NCBI RefSeq assembly: GCF_003054285.1 | Contig: NZ_QBKS01000001.1 | Coordinates: 992,001-1,056,000 of the forward strand | DNA length: 64,000 bases | Direction of reading: 5' to 3' | From: Litoreibacter ponti | GTDB lineage: Bacteria > Pseudomonadota > Alphaproteobacteria > Rhodobacterales > Rhodobacteraceae | Part shown: piece after piece, positions 33,805 through 42,256 of the stretch | How the letters are laid out: every line of letters begins with the position of its first letter | How positions within the stretch are numbered: position 1 is the stretch's first letter | Made by a program: the position numbers and the translations under genes | Notes under the pieces: model-generated | Databases searched by the model: none | Told to the model about the DNA's origin: nothing | The model's input: the letters and a program-made list of their open reading frames with translations, nothing else

Positions 33805-36378
33805 TCAGTCTTCTGGGAATTCGAAGCGGTCGTCGTCGCCGCCCGGCTCGCGAATCGCCAGTTGCGCCGCGGCCAGCCGCGCGATGGGCACCCGGTACGG
33901 CGAGCAGGATACGTAATCCATGCCCAGCGAGCGGCAGAACGCGATGCTCTCGGGATCGCCGCCGTGCTCGCCACAGACCGACAAGGTCAGCTTCTCGCGC
34001 ACGATGCGCCCCCGCTCCGAGGCGAGCGCCAGAAGCTCCCCCACCCCGTCCTGGTCGAGCGCCAGGAACGGGTCCTCCGGGAAAACGCCCTGATTGACAT
34101 AGTCCGACATGAAGCGCCCCGCGTCGTCGCGCGACAGCCCGTAGGTCATCTGGGTCATGTCGTTGGTGCCAAAGCTCAGGAAGCTCGCATGGGTGGCGAT
34201 GTCGCCCGCCCGCAGGGCTGCGCGCGGGGTTTCCACCATCACGCCCAGGCGGAATTCCACGGTCTTGCCGGTCTCCGACATCACGTCCGCCGCCACCGCA
34301 TCGATGCGGGATTTGACCAGCTCGACCTCTCGCTTGGCAGAGACCAGCGGGATCATGATCTCGGGCACCACGGCGACCCCGCCCACGGAAGCCTCGATCG
34401 CGGCCTCGAAGATGGCACGCGCCTGCATTTCGTAGATTTCCGGCATGGTGATGCCCAGCCGGACCCCGCGCAGGCCCAGCATCGGGTTTTGCTCGGACAG
34501 ATCTTCGATCCGGGCCTGCACTTCCCGCGCGCTCATGTCGAGCGCGTCGGCCAGCTGCAGGATGCCCTCGCGGGTCGAGGGCAGGAATTCATGCAAGGGC
34601 GGGTCGAACAGACGCAGGCAGACCGGGCGCGGCGCCATGATCAAAAACATCGCCAGGAAATCCGCCCGCTGCATCGGCAACAGACGCGACAGCGCCGCCG
34701 CCCGGTCGGTGTCGTCCTCGGCAAACACCGCCTCGCGCAGCACCGTCAGGCGGTCCTCCCCGAAGAACATGTGCTCCGTGCGGCACAGCCCGATGCCTTC
34801 GGCGTTAAACATCTCGGCGACGTTGGCATCCTCGGGCGTGTCGGCGTTGGCGCGCACGCCGATGTCGCGCACTGCGTCGGCCCAGCCCAATAGCTCCCGA
34901 AAGGCGCCGCCGATGCCCGCCTCGACCAGCGGGACACTGCCCGCAAGCACCTGCCCCGACGAGCCATCCAGCGTCACGACGTCCCCTTCGCTCAGCACGC
35001 GGCCATCCTCGGACGTCACGGTGCGCTTCTTGGTGTCCACATCGATGCTGGTCGCCCCCGTCACGCAAGGCAGGCCAAGGCCGCGCGCGATCACGGCGGC
35101 ATGCCCGTTGGCCCCGCCCCGTTCGGTCAGGATCGCCTTGGCGGCGTGCATGCCGCGCACATCTTCCGGGCTGGTCTCGCGCCGCACCAGAATGCAGGCT
35201 TCGCCCTGGGAGGCCGAGGTCTGGGCGGCCATCGCGTCAAACACCAGCTTGCCCGTCGCGGCCCCCGGGCTCGCGGCGATCCCGCGTGCGAACACGTCGC
35301 GTTTGGCGCTGCCTGCGACCTGCGGGTGCAGCAGCTCGCCAATGGCGCGCGGCTCGATCCGCATCACCGCATCTTCGCGGCTGATCACCCCGTCCTTGGC
35401 CAGGTCGGTCGCGATACGCACCTCCGCGCGCGCCGAGCGCGGGGCCGCGACGGCATCAAGGATGTGCAGCGTGCCGCCTTCGACGGTGAACTCGATCTGC
35501 ATCTCTTCGCGCAGCCCCTTGCGCGCGACCGCGCCCAGCTCGCACAAAGCATCAAAGACCTCCGGCTGGCTGTCTTGCAGGGACGGCCCGCGCTTGTCGC
35601 GGGTTAGGTAGAGCGCATCGCCCTCGCCCGAGCTCAGCGCGTCGCGCCCCTGGCTCTGGCGCTTGTAGCGGCCCACTTCCTGCGGCTTGCCGGTGTCGGA
35701 GTTGACGAACTGGATCACCCCCGCGCCGCTCTCGCCCTTGCCCATGCCAAACGCCATGCGCTGCACCACAAGGCCCAGACCGGCATCTTCCGGCGCGCCC
35801 TTGGACATGCGCAGTAGCCGGGCCGAAGTCCCCTCCCACGCCCGCGCCATGGATTTCAGCACCTGCGCCAGCTGGATCTCGATATCTTCCGGGAAGGCCT
35901 CGTCAGTCTCCATCTCGTAGGCGTCCAGCGCCTTGGCGACGGTCAGGTCCTCGATGTCGAAAATCTCGTCATCCAGCCGCGCCACGTCCACGGCGTAGGA
36001 TTTGATAAATTTCAGGTGTAGCGCCTTGGCCGCATCCGCGCCCAGCCGCGAGGCGAAGAACGCCTCGTTGGTGCGGTTCATCCCGATGTTGAGCACCGTG
36101 CTCGGCCCGCCCCAGTCCTGCTCCACCGTGGAGGCACGCACGGACAGCACCGGCCAGCTGCCGAAATGCTCCAGCAGCGCCTTCATATCAGGCTGTTGCC
36201 CGGCGGCGATGGAGCGCACCAGCGGGATCGACAGCGCCACCGTGTCCGGCACGGGCATGCCGAGCCGGATCAGGCGCTGCAGACATTTCGCCCGTGTGCC
36301 ATGGAGGCGCCGCTGAATGGCGGCGGTGGGCGTAATGCGCTCAAAGTTTAGGCGGTCCAACATACTGCGCCGCAGCAT
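33805..36378 (-). CDS. Divergent pyruvate phosphate dikinase-like PEP-utilising enzyme
   Basis: A protein of 857 residues (ATG at 36378; 36363 is an alternative). The three PPDK parts are present in order. In the N-terminal nucleotide-binding region the usual Gly-rich loop is altered. The phosphohistidine domain has ERGGANGHAAVIARG with His426. The C-terminal PEP/pyruvate barrel has GVMVETPRAAL, SFGTNDMTQMTYGLSRDD and VCGEHGGDP with Cys802. The His loop normally reads GGMTSHAA, with a regulatory Thr two residues before His; here it is GGANGHAA with Asn424. The barrel looks functional, so PEP chemistry is likely, but the ATP half may differ. It follows glyS, as in related genomes. Another PPDK in the genome is possible. 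Confidence 0.8.
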   Translation of the reverse strand: MLRRSMLDRLNFERITPTAAIQRRLHGTRAKCLQRLIRLGMPVPDTVALSIPLVRSIAAGQQPDMKALLEHFGSWPVLSVRASTVEQDWGGPSTVLNIGMNRTNEAFFASRLGADAAKALHLKFIKSYAVDVARLDDEIFDIEDLTVAKALDAYEMETDEAFPEDIEIQLAQVLKSMARAWEGTSARLLRMSKGAPEDAGLGLVVQRMAFGMGKGESGAGVIQFVNSDTGKPQEVGRYKRQSQGRDALSSGEGDALYLTRDKRGPSLQDSQPEVFDALCELGAVARKGLREEMQIEFTVEGGTLHILDAVAAPRSARAEVRIATDLAKDGVISREDAVMRIEPRAIGELLHPQVAGSAKRDVFARGIAASPGAATGKLVFDAMAAQTSASQGEACILVRRETSPEDVRGMHAAKAILTERGGANGHAAVIARGLGLPCVTGATSIDVDTKKRTVTSEDGRVLSEGDVVTLDGSSGQVLAGSVPLVEAGIGGAFRELLGWADAVRDIGVRANADTPEDANVAEMFNAEGIGLCRTEHMFFGEDRLTVLREAVFAEDDTDRAAALSRLLPMQRADFLAMFLIMAPRPVCLRLFDPPLHEFLPSTREGILQLADALDMSAREVQARIEDLSEQNPMLGLRGVRLGITMPEIYEMQARAIFEAAIEASVGGVAVVPEIMIPLVSAKREVELVKSRIDAVAADVMSETGKTVEFRLGVMVETPRAALRAGDIATHASFLSFGTNDMTQMTYGLSRDDAGRFMSDYVNQGVFPEDPFLALDQDGVGELLALASERGRIVREKLTLSVCGEHGGDPESIAFCRSLGMDYVSCSPYRVPIARLAAAQLAIREPGGDDDRFEFPED

Positions 36379-36437
36379 AGAGGGGTTCAGGTGTCAATCA
36401 AGCCTGACGAAAGGCCAATGTCACGCAACTGTAACAA

Positions 36438-38564
36438 TTATCCTTCGATCTTGGTCAGATCCGCGACGCCCCCGCAGATGGTGCGGATTTTGTGCAGCAG
36501 GCACAGGCGGTTGCGGCGCACGATCTGGTTGTCCGAGTTCACCTGCACCGCCTCGAAAAAGTCATCCGCCGGCCCGCGCAGCTTGGCCATGGCGTGCATG
36601 GCGGTGGTGAAGTCCTCCGCTTCCATGGCGGGCTTGATGGTCGCATCGGCGGCGTCGAGGGCGGCAAACAGGGCCTTTTCCTCGTCGCTTTCGGCAAACT
36701 TCGGGTCCGGGTCCAGCTCATAGCTGACGCCGTCCTTCTCTTCTGCCTGCGTCAGGATGTTGTTGGCGCGCTTGAACCCCTGGATCATGTTCTCGCCATC
36801 GTCGGTCTTGAGCGTCTCCGACAGCGCTTCGGCCCGTTTGACGAGCAAGGTCAGGTCGTCATTGCCCGGCATCGCGATGCAGGCGTCGATGATGTCATGG
36901 CGGATGCCCTTGTCTTTGAGGAATACTTTGAGGCGGTCGTGGAAGAAGGAGAGGAGGTCCGACCTTATGAATTCTTCTAAAGAAATCCCATCAGGTTTGT
37001 CGAAGCGAAAACGAACGATTGAGCTCCGATCATCGATTATTCTGTTGTGTTTCTTGATGCTCGTTTCGAGTGGCAAGAAAACCCCATTTTCCAAAACCAA
37101 CCGAATGACTCCAAGTGCCGCACGTCTCAGCGCGAACGGGTCCTTTGATCCTGTGGGTTTTTCGTCAATCGCCCAGAAGCAACCCAACAAGTCGATCTTT
37201 TCAGCCAAAGCCACAGCCACCGAGACCGGCGCCGTGGGGACGTCGTCGGAAGGCCCAAGCGGCGAGTAGTGCTCTTCGCAGGCATGCGCCACGTCCTCGG
37301 GCAACCCAGCCGCCTTGGCATAATACCGCCCTATAACCCCTTGAAGTTCTGGGAATTCATAGACCATCTCCGACGACAAATCGGCCTTCGCCACCCGCGC
37401 GGCCTCGGCCGCCAGATCGGGTTTCGCCCCCACGATTGGTGCGATCTCACGGGCCAGTGCCTCGATCCGCGCGATCCGCTCCGCCTGCGAGCCGAGCTTG
37501 TTGTGGAAGGTCACGTCGGCAAGCGGCTTGGCCATGCCTTCCAGACCCACGGTTTTCACCGTGCGCAGATCGTTCTCCCAGAAGAACTTCGCATCTGCCA
37601 AACGCGCCGACAGCACCCGACCGTTGCCGGCCAGAATGGTCGCGCCATCATCGGAGGTCTCGATATTGGCAACGGTCACATATTGCTCGATCCGGCCCGT
37701 CTTTGGGTTCCGCACCGAGAAGAACTTCTGGTGCTCTTTCATCGAGGTCTTTAGCACCTCGGGCGGCAGGTCTAGAAACTGCTCTTCGATCCGACCCATC
37801 AGCACGACGGGCCACTCGACCAGCCCCGCGACCTCGGCCAGAAGGCCGCGATCCGCGACGACTTCAAGCCCTTGGGCGAAGGCCGCGTTGGTGGCGTCCG
37901 ACCAGATGTGATCGGCGCGCTCGCTTGCGTCCAGCACCACTTTCGCGCGCTTCAGCTTCGCCGTGTAATCCTCGAAAGACACAACAGAAAACGGCTCCGG
38001 CGCCATGAAGCGGTGGCCTTCGGTCACGTCGCTCGATGCGATCCCGTCGACCTCCAGCGGCACGACCTCGGTCCCTGCCTCGTCGGACAGGATGCACAGG
38101 ATGCGATGCAGCGGGCGCACCCAGCGCAAGCTGCCCGTGCCCCAGCGCATCGACTTCGGCCAAGGGAAGCCGCGCACAGTTTTCTCCAGCACCTCGGCGA
38201 TGATCTCCGCCGCGGGCCGCCCCGGCTTGTCGATCACCGCGAAATAGACCTGGCCCTTCTTGTCGTCGCGCAGCTCCAGCTGGTCCTTGGTCAGACCGGT
38301 GGAGCGCAAAAAGCCCTCCAACGCCTTCTCGGGTGCCGCGGCATTCGGGCCCTTGCGCTCTTCGCGGGTCGCGGGCGAGGCCGCCAGCAGGTCCTCGATC
38401 GACAGGGTCAGGCGTCGCGGCGTCGAGAACGCCCCCGCAGAGGCATAGGTCAGCCCCGCCTCGACCAGCCCGTCAGTCACCAGCTTCTTCAGGTCGTCGG
38501 CCGCGCGCGATTGCATGCGGGCGGGGATTTCCTCGGAGAAGAGTTCGATCAGAAGATCAGGCAT
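36438..38564 (-). CDS. glyS: Glycine-tRNA ligase beta subunit
   Basis: A protein of 708 residues, the full GlyS length, starting MPDLLIELFSEEIPARMQ, the diagnostic opening. KSMRWGTGSLRWVRPLHRI and KEHQKFFSVRN are conserved core motifs. The C-terminal part is the anticodon-binding region ending ILTKIEG-like. With GlyQ it forms the alpha2beta2 glycyl-tRNA synthetase. Codons between roughly 36960 and 37080 are unusually AT-rich (about 41% GC by hand count), although the frame stays open. It is separated from glyQ by one small gene. Confidence 0.96.
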   Translation of the reverse strand: MPDLLIELFSEEIPARMQSRAADDLKKLVTDGLVEAGLTYASAGAFSTPRRLTLSIEDLLAASPATREERKGPNAAAPEKALEGFLRSTGLTKDQLELRDDKKGQVYFAVIDKPGRPAAEIIAEVLEKTVRGFPWPKSMRWGTGSLRWVRPLHRILCILSDEAGTEVVPLEVDGIASSDVTEGHRFMAPEPFSVVSFEDYTAKLKRAKVVLDASERADHIWSDATNAAFAQGLEVVADRGLLAEVAGLVEWPVVLMGRIEEQFLDLPPEVLKTSMKEHQKFFSVRNPKTGRIEQYVTVANIETSDDGATILAGNGRVLSARLADAKFFWENDLRTVKTVGLEGMAKPLADVTFHNKLGSQAERIARIEALAREIAPIVGAKPDLAAEAARVAKADLSSEMVYEFPELQGVIGRYYAKAAGLPEDVAHACEEHYSPLGPSDDVPTAPVSVAVALAEKIDLLGCFWAIDEKPTGSKDPFALRRAALGVIRLVLENGVFLPLETSIKKHNRIIDDRSSIVRFRFDKPDGISLEEFIRSDLLSFFHDRLKVFLKDKGIRHDIIDACIAMPGNDDLTLLVKRAEALSETLKTDDGENMIQGFKRANNILTQAEEKDGVSYELDPDPKFAESDEEKALFAALDAADATIKPAMEAEDFTTAMHAMAKLRGPADDFFEAVQVNSDNQIVRRNRLCLLHKIRTICGGVADLTKIEG

Positions 38565-38569
38565 ATCAG

Positions 38570-39094
38570 TTAGTTCCCGGTATTCTCGCGGGCGGGGCAG
38601 TCGGGGCCCACCTGCGTGCCGTCATAGGCCTTGCGGCCGCAATCATTGAGCTGCTGCCACACGTAGCCGCGCCCGTCCTCGAAGATGGCCACAATGCGGT
38701 CCACCCCGTATTCGATGTTTTCCTGGCCCAGGAAGGCCAGCGCCTCGCCGGTCTGCAGCGCTTCGCCGATCTCTTGCGCGTCGAAGCAGTCGAACCAGTC
38801 GGGGGCCACCAGCGGCTCCGCGCCCACGGCCAGCTCGTAGGTCTCGGTCAGCAGTGCGTGCGACATCGGCGTCTCGAAACAGGCGCGGTAGCGGATGGGG
38901 GAGCTGTCCGCGTCGATGGCGGTGATGGCATCGGCGATGATGTCTTCCGGCGCGCCGGTGGCGACAGAGGTCAGCGCGACCGGGTCCGGTGTCTGCACCT
39001 CCTCGTAGAAGGCGTAGACCTGCAGGTAATACATCCATGCGCCCGCGGTCAGTGCAATAATCATGATGGCGATCCCAACCAGCTTGCCGCTCAT
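38570..39094 (-). CDS. Conserved hypothetical membrane-anchored protein between glyQ and glyS
   Basis: A protein of 174 residues. One N-terminal helix (GIAIMIIALTAGAWMYYLQVY) lacks a clear cleavage site, so it is probably an anchor. The rest is a soluble, acidic domain with about four Cys (ACFETPMS, DWFDCFDAQE, NDCGRK, GPDCPARE) and ends in a polar tail. It overlaps glyQ in ATGA and sits 5 bp before glyS, so it must be expressed with both. It resembles a Rhodobacteraceae-conserved family of unknown function at this same spot (DUF6446, from memory). A link to tRNA charging is not shown. Confidence 0.75.
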   Translation of the reverse strand: MSGKLVGIAIMIIALTAGAWMYYLQVYAFYEEVQTPDPVALTSVATGAPEDIIADAITAIDADSSPIRYRACFETPMSHALLTETYELAVGAEPLVAPDWFDCFDAQEIGEALQTGEALAFLGQENIEYGVDRIVAIFEDGRGYVWQQLNDCGRKAYDGTQVGPDCPARENTGN

Positions 39095-40032
39095 GCGGCG
39101 CTCTCTTCCGACCAGCCGCCCGCGCGGGTCTGCACGAACGCATCCGCACAGGCTTTGGCGAGGTTGCGCACACGACCAATATAGGCTTGGCGTTCCGTGA
39201 CCGAGATCACGCCGCGCGCGTCGAGCAGGTTAAAGACATGGGACGCCTTGATGCACTGATCATAGGCGGGCTGCGCCATGACGATGCGGCGGCCCGTCTT
39301 CGGGTCCTCGGCGGGCTGTTCGAGAATGCGGGCGCACTCGGCCTCCGCATCCTTGAAGTGCTGCAGCAGCGTGTCGGTATCGGCCACGTCGAAGTTCCAG
39401 CGGGCATATTGCGCCTCCGCCTCGCGGAAGACATCGCCATAGGTCAGCGGGATCGGTGCATCCGGGTCGTTGAACGGCATCTCGTTGCCATCGTCAAAGC
39501 CCAGCACGTACATCGCCAAGCGCTCCAGCCCATAGGTCAGCTCGCCCGAGACGGGTTTGCAGTCATGGCCGCCCACCTGCTGGAAATAGGTGAATTGCGA
39601 GACCTCCATGCCATCACACCAGACCTCCCAGCCCAGGCCCCATGCGCCCAGCGTCGGGCTTTCCCAGTCGTCCTCGACAAAGCGGATATCGTGCATCTTC
39701 ATGTCGATGCCGATGGCCTCCAGCGAGCCGAGATAGAGCGCCTGCAGATCGGGCGGTGAGGGTTTGATGATCACTTGGTACTGGTAGTAGTGCTGCCAGC
39801 GGTTCGGGCTGTCGCCGTAGCGCCCATCGGTGGGGCGGCGGGACGGCTGCACATAGGCGGCGGTCCAGGGCGTCGAGCCCAGCGCGCGCAGGGTCGTGGC
39901 CGGGTGAAACGTGCCTGCGCCAACCTCCATGTCGTAAGGCTGCAACACGGCGCAACCCTGCCCGGCCCAATAGGCCTGCAGCCGCATGATGATCTCCTGA
40001 AAGGAGCGTGGTTTTTCGGTCGTCTCGGTCAT
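39091..40032 (-). CDS. glyQ: Glycine-tRNA ligase alpha subunit
   Basis: A protein of 313 residues. Motifs MRLQAYWAGQGCAVLQPYDMEVGAGT (class II aaRS opening, here in part), QPSRRPTDGRYGDSPNR and EVWCDGMEVSQFTYFQQ are unmistakable for GlyQ. GELTYGLERLAMYV is class II motif 3 and binds ATP. It forms the alpha2beta2 enzyme with GlyS. The 187-bp gap to the divergent SPOR-domain gene should hold its promoter. It is coupled to the small membrane protein gene by a 4-bp overlap. Confidence 0.97.
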   Translation of the reverse strand: MTETTEKPRSFQEIIMRLQAYWAGQGCAVLQPYDMEVGAGTFHPATTLRALGSTPWTAAYVQPSRRPTDGRYGDSPNRWQHYYQYQVIIKPSPPDLQALYLGSLEAIGIDMKMHDIRFVEDDWESPTLGAWGLGWEVWCDGMEVSQFTYFQQVGGHDCKPVSGELTYGLERLAMYVLGFDDGNEMPFNDPDAPIPLTYGDVFREAEAQYARWNFDVADTDTLLQHFKDAEAECARILEQPAEDPKTGRRIVMAQPAYDQCIKASHVFNLLDARGVISVTERQAYIGRVRNLAKACADAFVQTRAGGWSEESAA

Positions 40033-40219
40033 GGAAGCGCCCTGTCTTGCGTTGGCCCCTCAATAGGGGCGCGCGCAGGGAGGGTCAATTGCGCCACAGC
40101 CCCGAAATTCACGCCCTTTTCAGATGCACATACCGCCCCAGATGGTAACTTGCCCTCCAAGATTCGGGGCGGCAGGCAAATCGCCCACAACGAGTGTTGG
40201 GTATTTTAGGGAATTGAGT

Positions 40220-41941
40220 ATGTCGCGCAGTATTTTGGCCGCAGTCTTGCTTTGCTCTTCGGGCCTGTTGGCCCCGGCGCTCGCACAATCCTACGTGCAG
40301 GTGGAGGCCTTGCCGAACCTGCGCGAGGCGGAAGCGCGCGCCCGCGCCTATGGCTCCGAGCTGCGCAATGTGAACGGCTTCCGCCTGTCGACCGGGTGGT
40401 ACGCCCTCGCGCTCGGCCCCTTCGCCAACGAAGCACAAGCCCGCGCCCGACTGCTGGAGCTGCGCCGCGCCGGGATCATCCCGCGCGACAGCTATGTGTC
40501 AGACACACGGCCCTACGGGCAGCAATTCTGGCCCGTCGGCGGCGCCGTGACCGCACCCGCCCCGCAGCCAGAGCCGGAAGCGCCAGCCGTGGTCGAGGCC
40601 CCTGCCCCCACGCCCGCGCCCGAGATTGACGAGACGCCCCGGCAGGCCCGCGCCTCAGAAGGGCTGTTGTCGCGCGACCAGCGCAAGGAGCTGCAAACCG
40701 CGATGCAGTGGTTCGGCTTCTACAAAGCGGCCATCGACGGCTCTTTCGGGCGCGGCACGCGCGGCTCGATGGCGCAGTGGCAAGAGGCCAATGGCTACCC
40801 GGCCACCGGCATCCTGACGACCAGGCAGCGCGGCGAGCTGCTGGACAGCTACCAAGGCGCGCTGGCGGAACTCGGCCTTGGGGTCGTAGACGAGGAACAG
40901 GCGGGCATCGAGATCACCATGCCCATCGGCCTCGTGGAATTCGACCGATACGAGTACCCGTTCGTGCAGTACAGCGAGCGCGACGGCTCTGGCATCGAGG
41001 CGCTGTTGATCTCCCAGCCCGGTGATGCCGACACGCTGTTCGGCCTCTACGAGATCATGCAAACGCTGGAAATTGTCCCTCTGGAGGGCGAGCGCTCGAA
41101 GGGGCGCCGGTCGTTCACCCTGACCGGGCAGAATGACGAGATCCACAGCTACACCTACGCCCGCACCGAAGGCGGATACGTCAAGGGCTTCACCCTGGTC
41201 TATCCGCCCGCAAGGGCCGACGAGATGGCCCGCGTGATCGAGATCATGCAGGACACGCTGGTGATCAACGAGGGCACCCTGACCCCCGATCTGTCCGACG
41301 AGGCGGCGCAGGGCGTCGACCTGTTGTCCGGCCTCGACGTGCGGCAGCCCAAGCAGGCGCGCTCGGGCTTCTATGTCGACGGGCGCGGCCGGGTGCTGAC
41401 CACAGCTGACGCCGTCGAGAGCTGCGGGCGCGTGACCCTCGATGACAGCATCGAGGCCACGGTCACCGCCACCGGCGACGGGCTTGCGCTGCTCGAGCCC
41501 ACCACGAGCCTTGTGCCCCTGAACTACGCGCGTCTTGCGGCCTCCATCGGGCGTCTGCGCTCGCCCGTCGCGGTGGCGGGCTACAGCTACGAGGGCCAGT
41601 TGCAGGCCCCGACCCTGACCTATGGCACGTTGCAGGACATCAAGGGCCTCGGCGGCGAGCAGGAGCTCAAGCGACTCGAGTTGGCCTCCCTGCCCGGCGA
41701 CGTGGGCGGCCCGGTGCTTGACATGACCGGCGCGGTCTCCGGCATGCTCGCCGATCACGACGCACAGGGCAGAGCCTTGCCCGGCGGCGTGAAATTCGCG
41801 CTGAAGGCCAGCGTGCTGGCGACCTTCCTCAGCGAAAACGGCGTCGTCGCGGCCGCCTCCGAAGGTGGCCCGCGCCTTGCGCCAGAGGATCTCGCCGTGC
41901 TCGGTACCGACATGACGGTTCTGGTGAGCTGCTGGGACTAG
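40220..41941 (+). CDS. Secreted SPOR/peptidoglycan-binding protein with inactive trypsin-like domain
   Basis: A protein of 573 residues; the ATG at 40220 follows AGGGAA. A Sec signal peptide (1-23, ending APALAQ) is followed by a SPOR-like domain (~24-95), a Pro/Glu/Ala linker (111-140), a peptidoglycan-binding domain (~152-208), a central unknown region, and a trypsin-like barrel from ~380. In that barrel the His box reads LTTADAV (His replaced by Asp397), the Asp box reads DGLALLE (Gly421 at the usual Asp), and the GDSGGP box reads GDVGGP (Val495). It therefore cannot cut by the usual triad. It probably binds denuded glycan strands at division sites or the cell wall. Confidence 0.78.
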   Translation: MSRSILAAVLLCSSGLLAPALAQSYVQVEALPNLREAEARARAYGSELRNVNGFRLSTGWYALALGPFANEAQARARLLELRRAGIIPRDSYVSDTRPYGQQFWPVGGAVTAPAPQPEPEAPAVVEAPAPTPAPEIDETPRQARASEGLLSRDQRKELQTAMQWFGFYKAAIDGSFGRGTRGSMAQWQEANGYPATGILTTRQRGELLDSYQGALAELGLGVVDEEQAGIEITMPIGLVEFDRYEYPFVQYSERDGSGIEALLISQPGDADTLFGLYEIMQTLEIVPLEGERSKGRRSFTLTGQNDEIHSYTYARTEGGYVKGFTLVYPPARADEMARVIEIMQDTLVINEGTLTPDLSDEAAQGVDLLSGLDVRQPKQARSGFYVDGRGRVLTTADAVESCGRVTLDDSIEATVTATGDGLALLEPTTSLVPLNYARLAASIGRLRSPVAVAGYSYEGQLQAPTLTYGTLQDIKGLGGEQELKRLELASLPGDVGGPVLDMTGAVSGMLADHDAQGRALPGGVKFALKASVLATFLSENGVVAAASEGGPRLAPEDLAVLGTDMTVLVSCWD

Positions 41942-42256
41942 GTTCGGGTCGTTTAGACCGCCTGCATCGCCCCGAAGCGCATCAGCGTCTCCCGCCGCCG
42001 CATCCCGAGCCGCCCCAAGCATGCAGCAGGACGGCGCGGTCGGCACTTACGTCTCGGCCAGAACCTCCGTCAGGTCAAGCTCTGTCCTAGCTCGGTCGAC
42101 ACCCCGTCGCGGCGTCAGCGAGATAGCGCCGCATATCCGCATTTCCCGCAAGCCCCGCGAAAAAAAAGCGCATCGCGCCAGCGGGGCGCGCGCAGGGTCA
42201 GTTGAGATGAATCGAGCGATGCAGTGGCCATAGCGCCATGCTCGTCCGGCCTTGGC
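41942..42256. other. Gene-free gap
   Basis: No gene is supported between the pseudoprotease and the decarboxylase gene. Short open frames here are Arg- and Pro-rich with no ribosome site. A minus-strand fragment ending MRFGAMQAV before a TAA at about 41953 looks protein-like over some 20 codons, but no longer frame supports it. It could be debris of a lost gene. Confidence 0.5.

Noticed and set aside
33754..35611. Long plus-strand frames opposite the PPDK-like gene
   Set aside because: They mirror the coding strand of a recognised enzyme and have no family features.
41942..42233. Arg/Pro-rich open frames in the gap after the pseudoprotease
   Set aside because: No ribosome site, no domain and atypical composition; treated as non-coding or gene debris.
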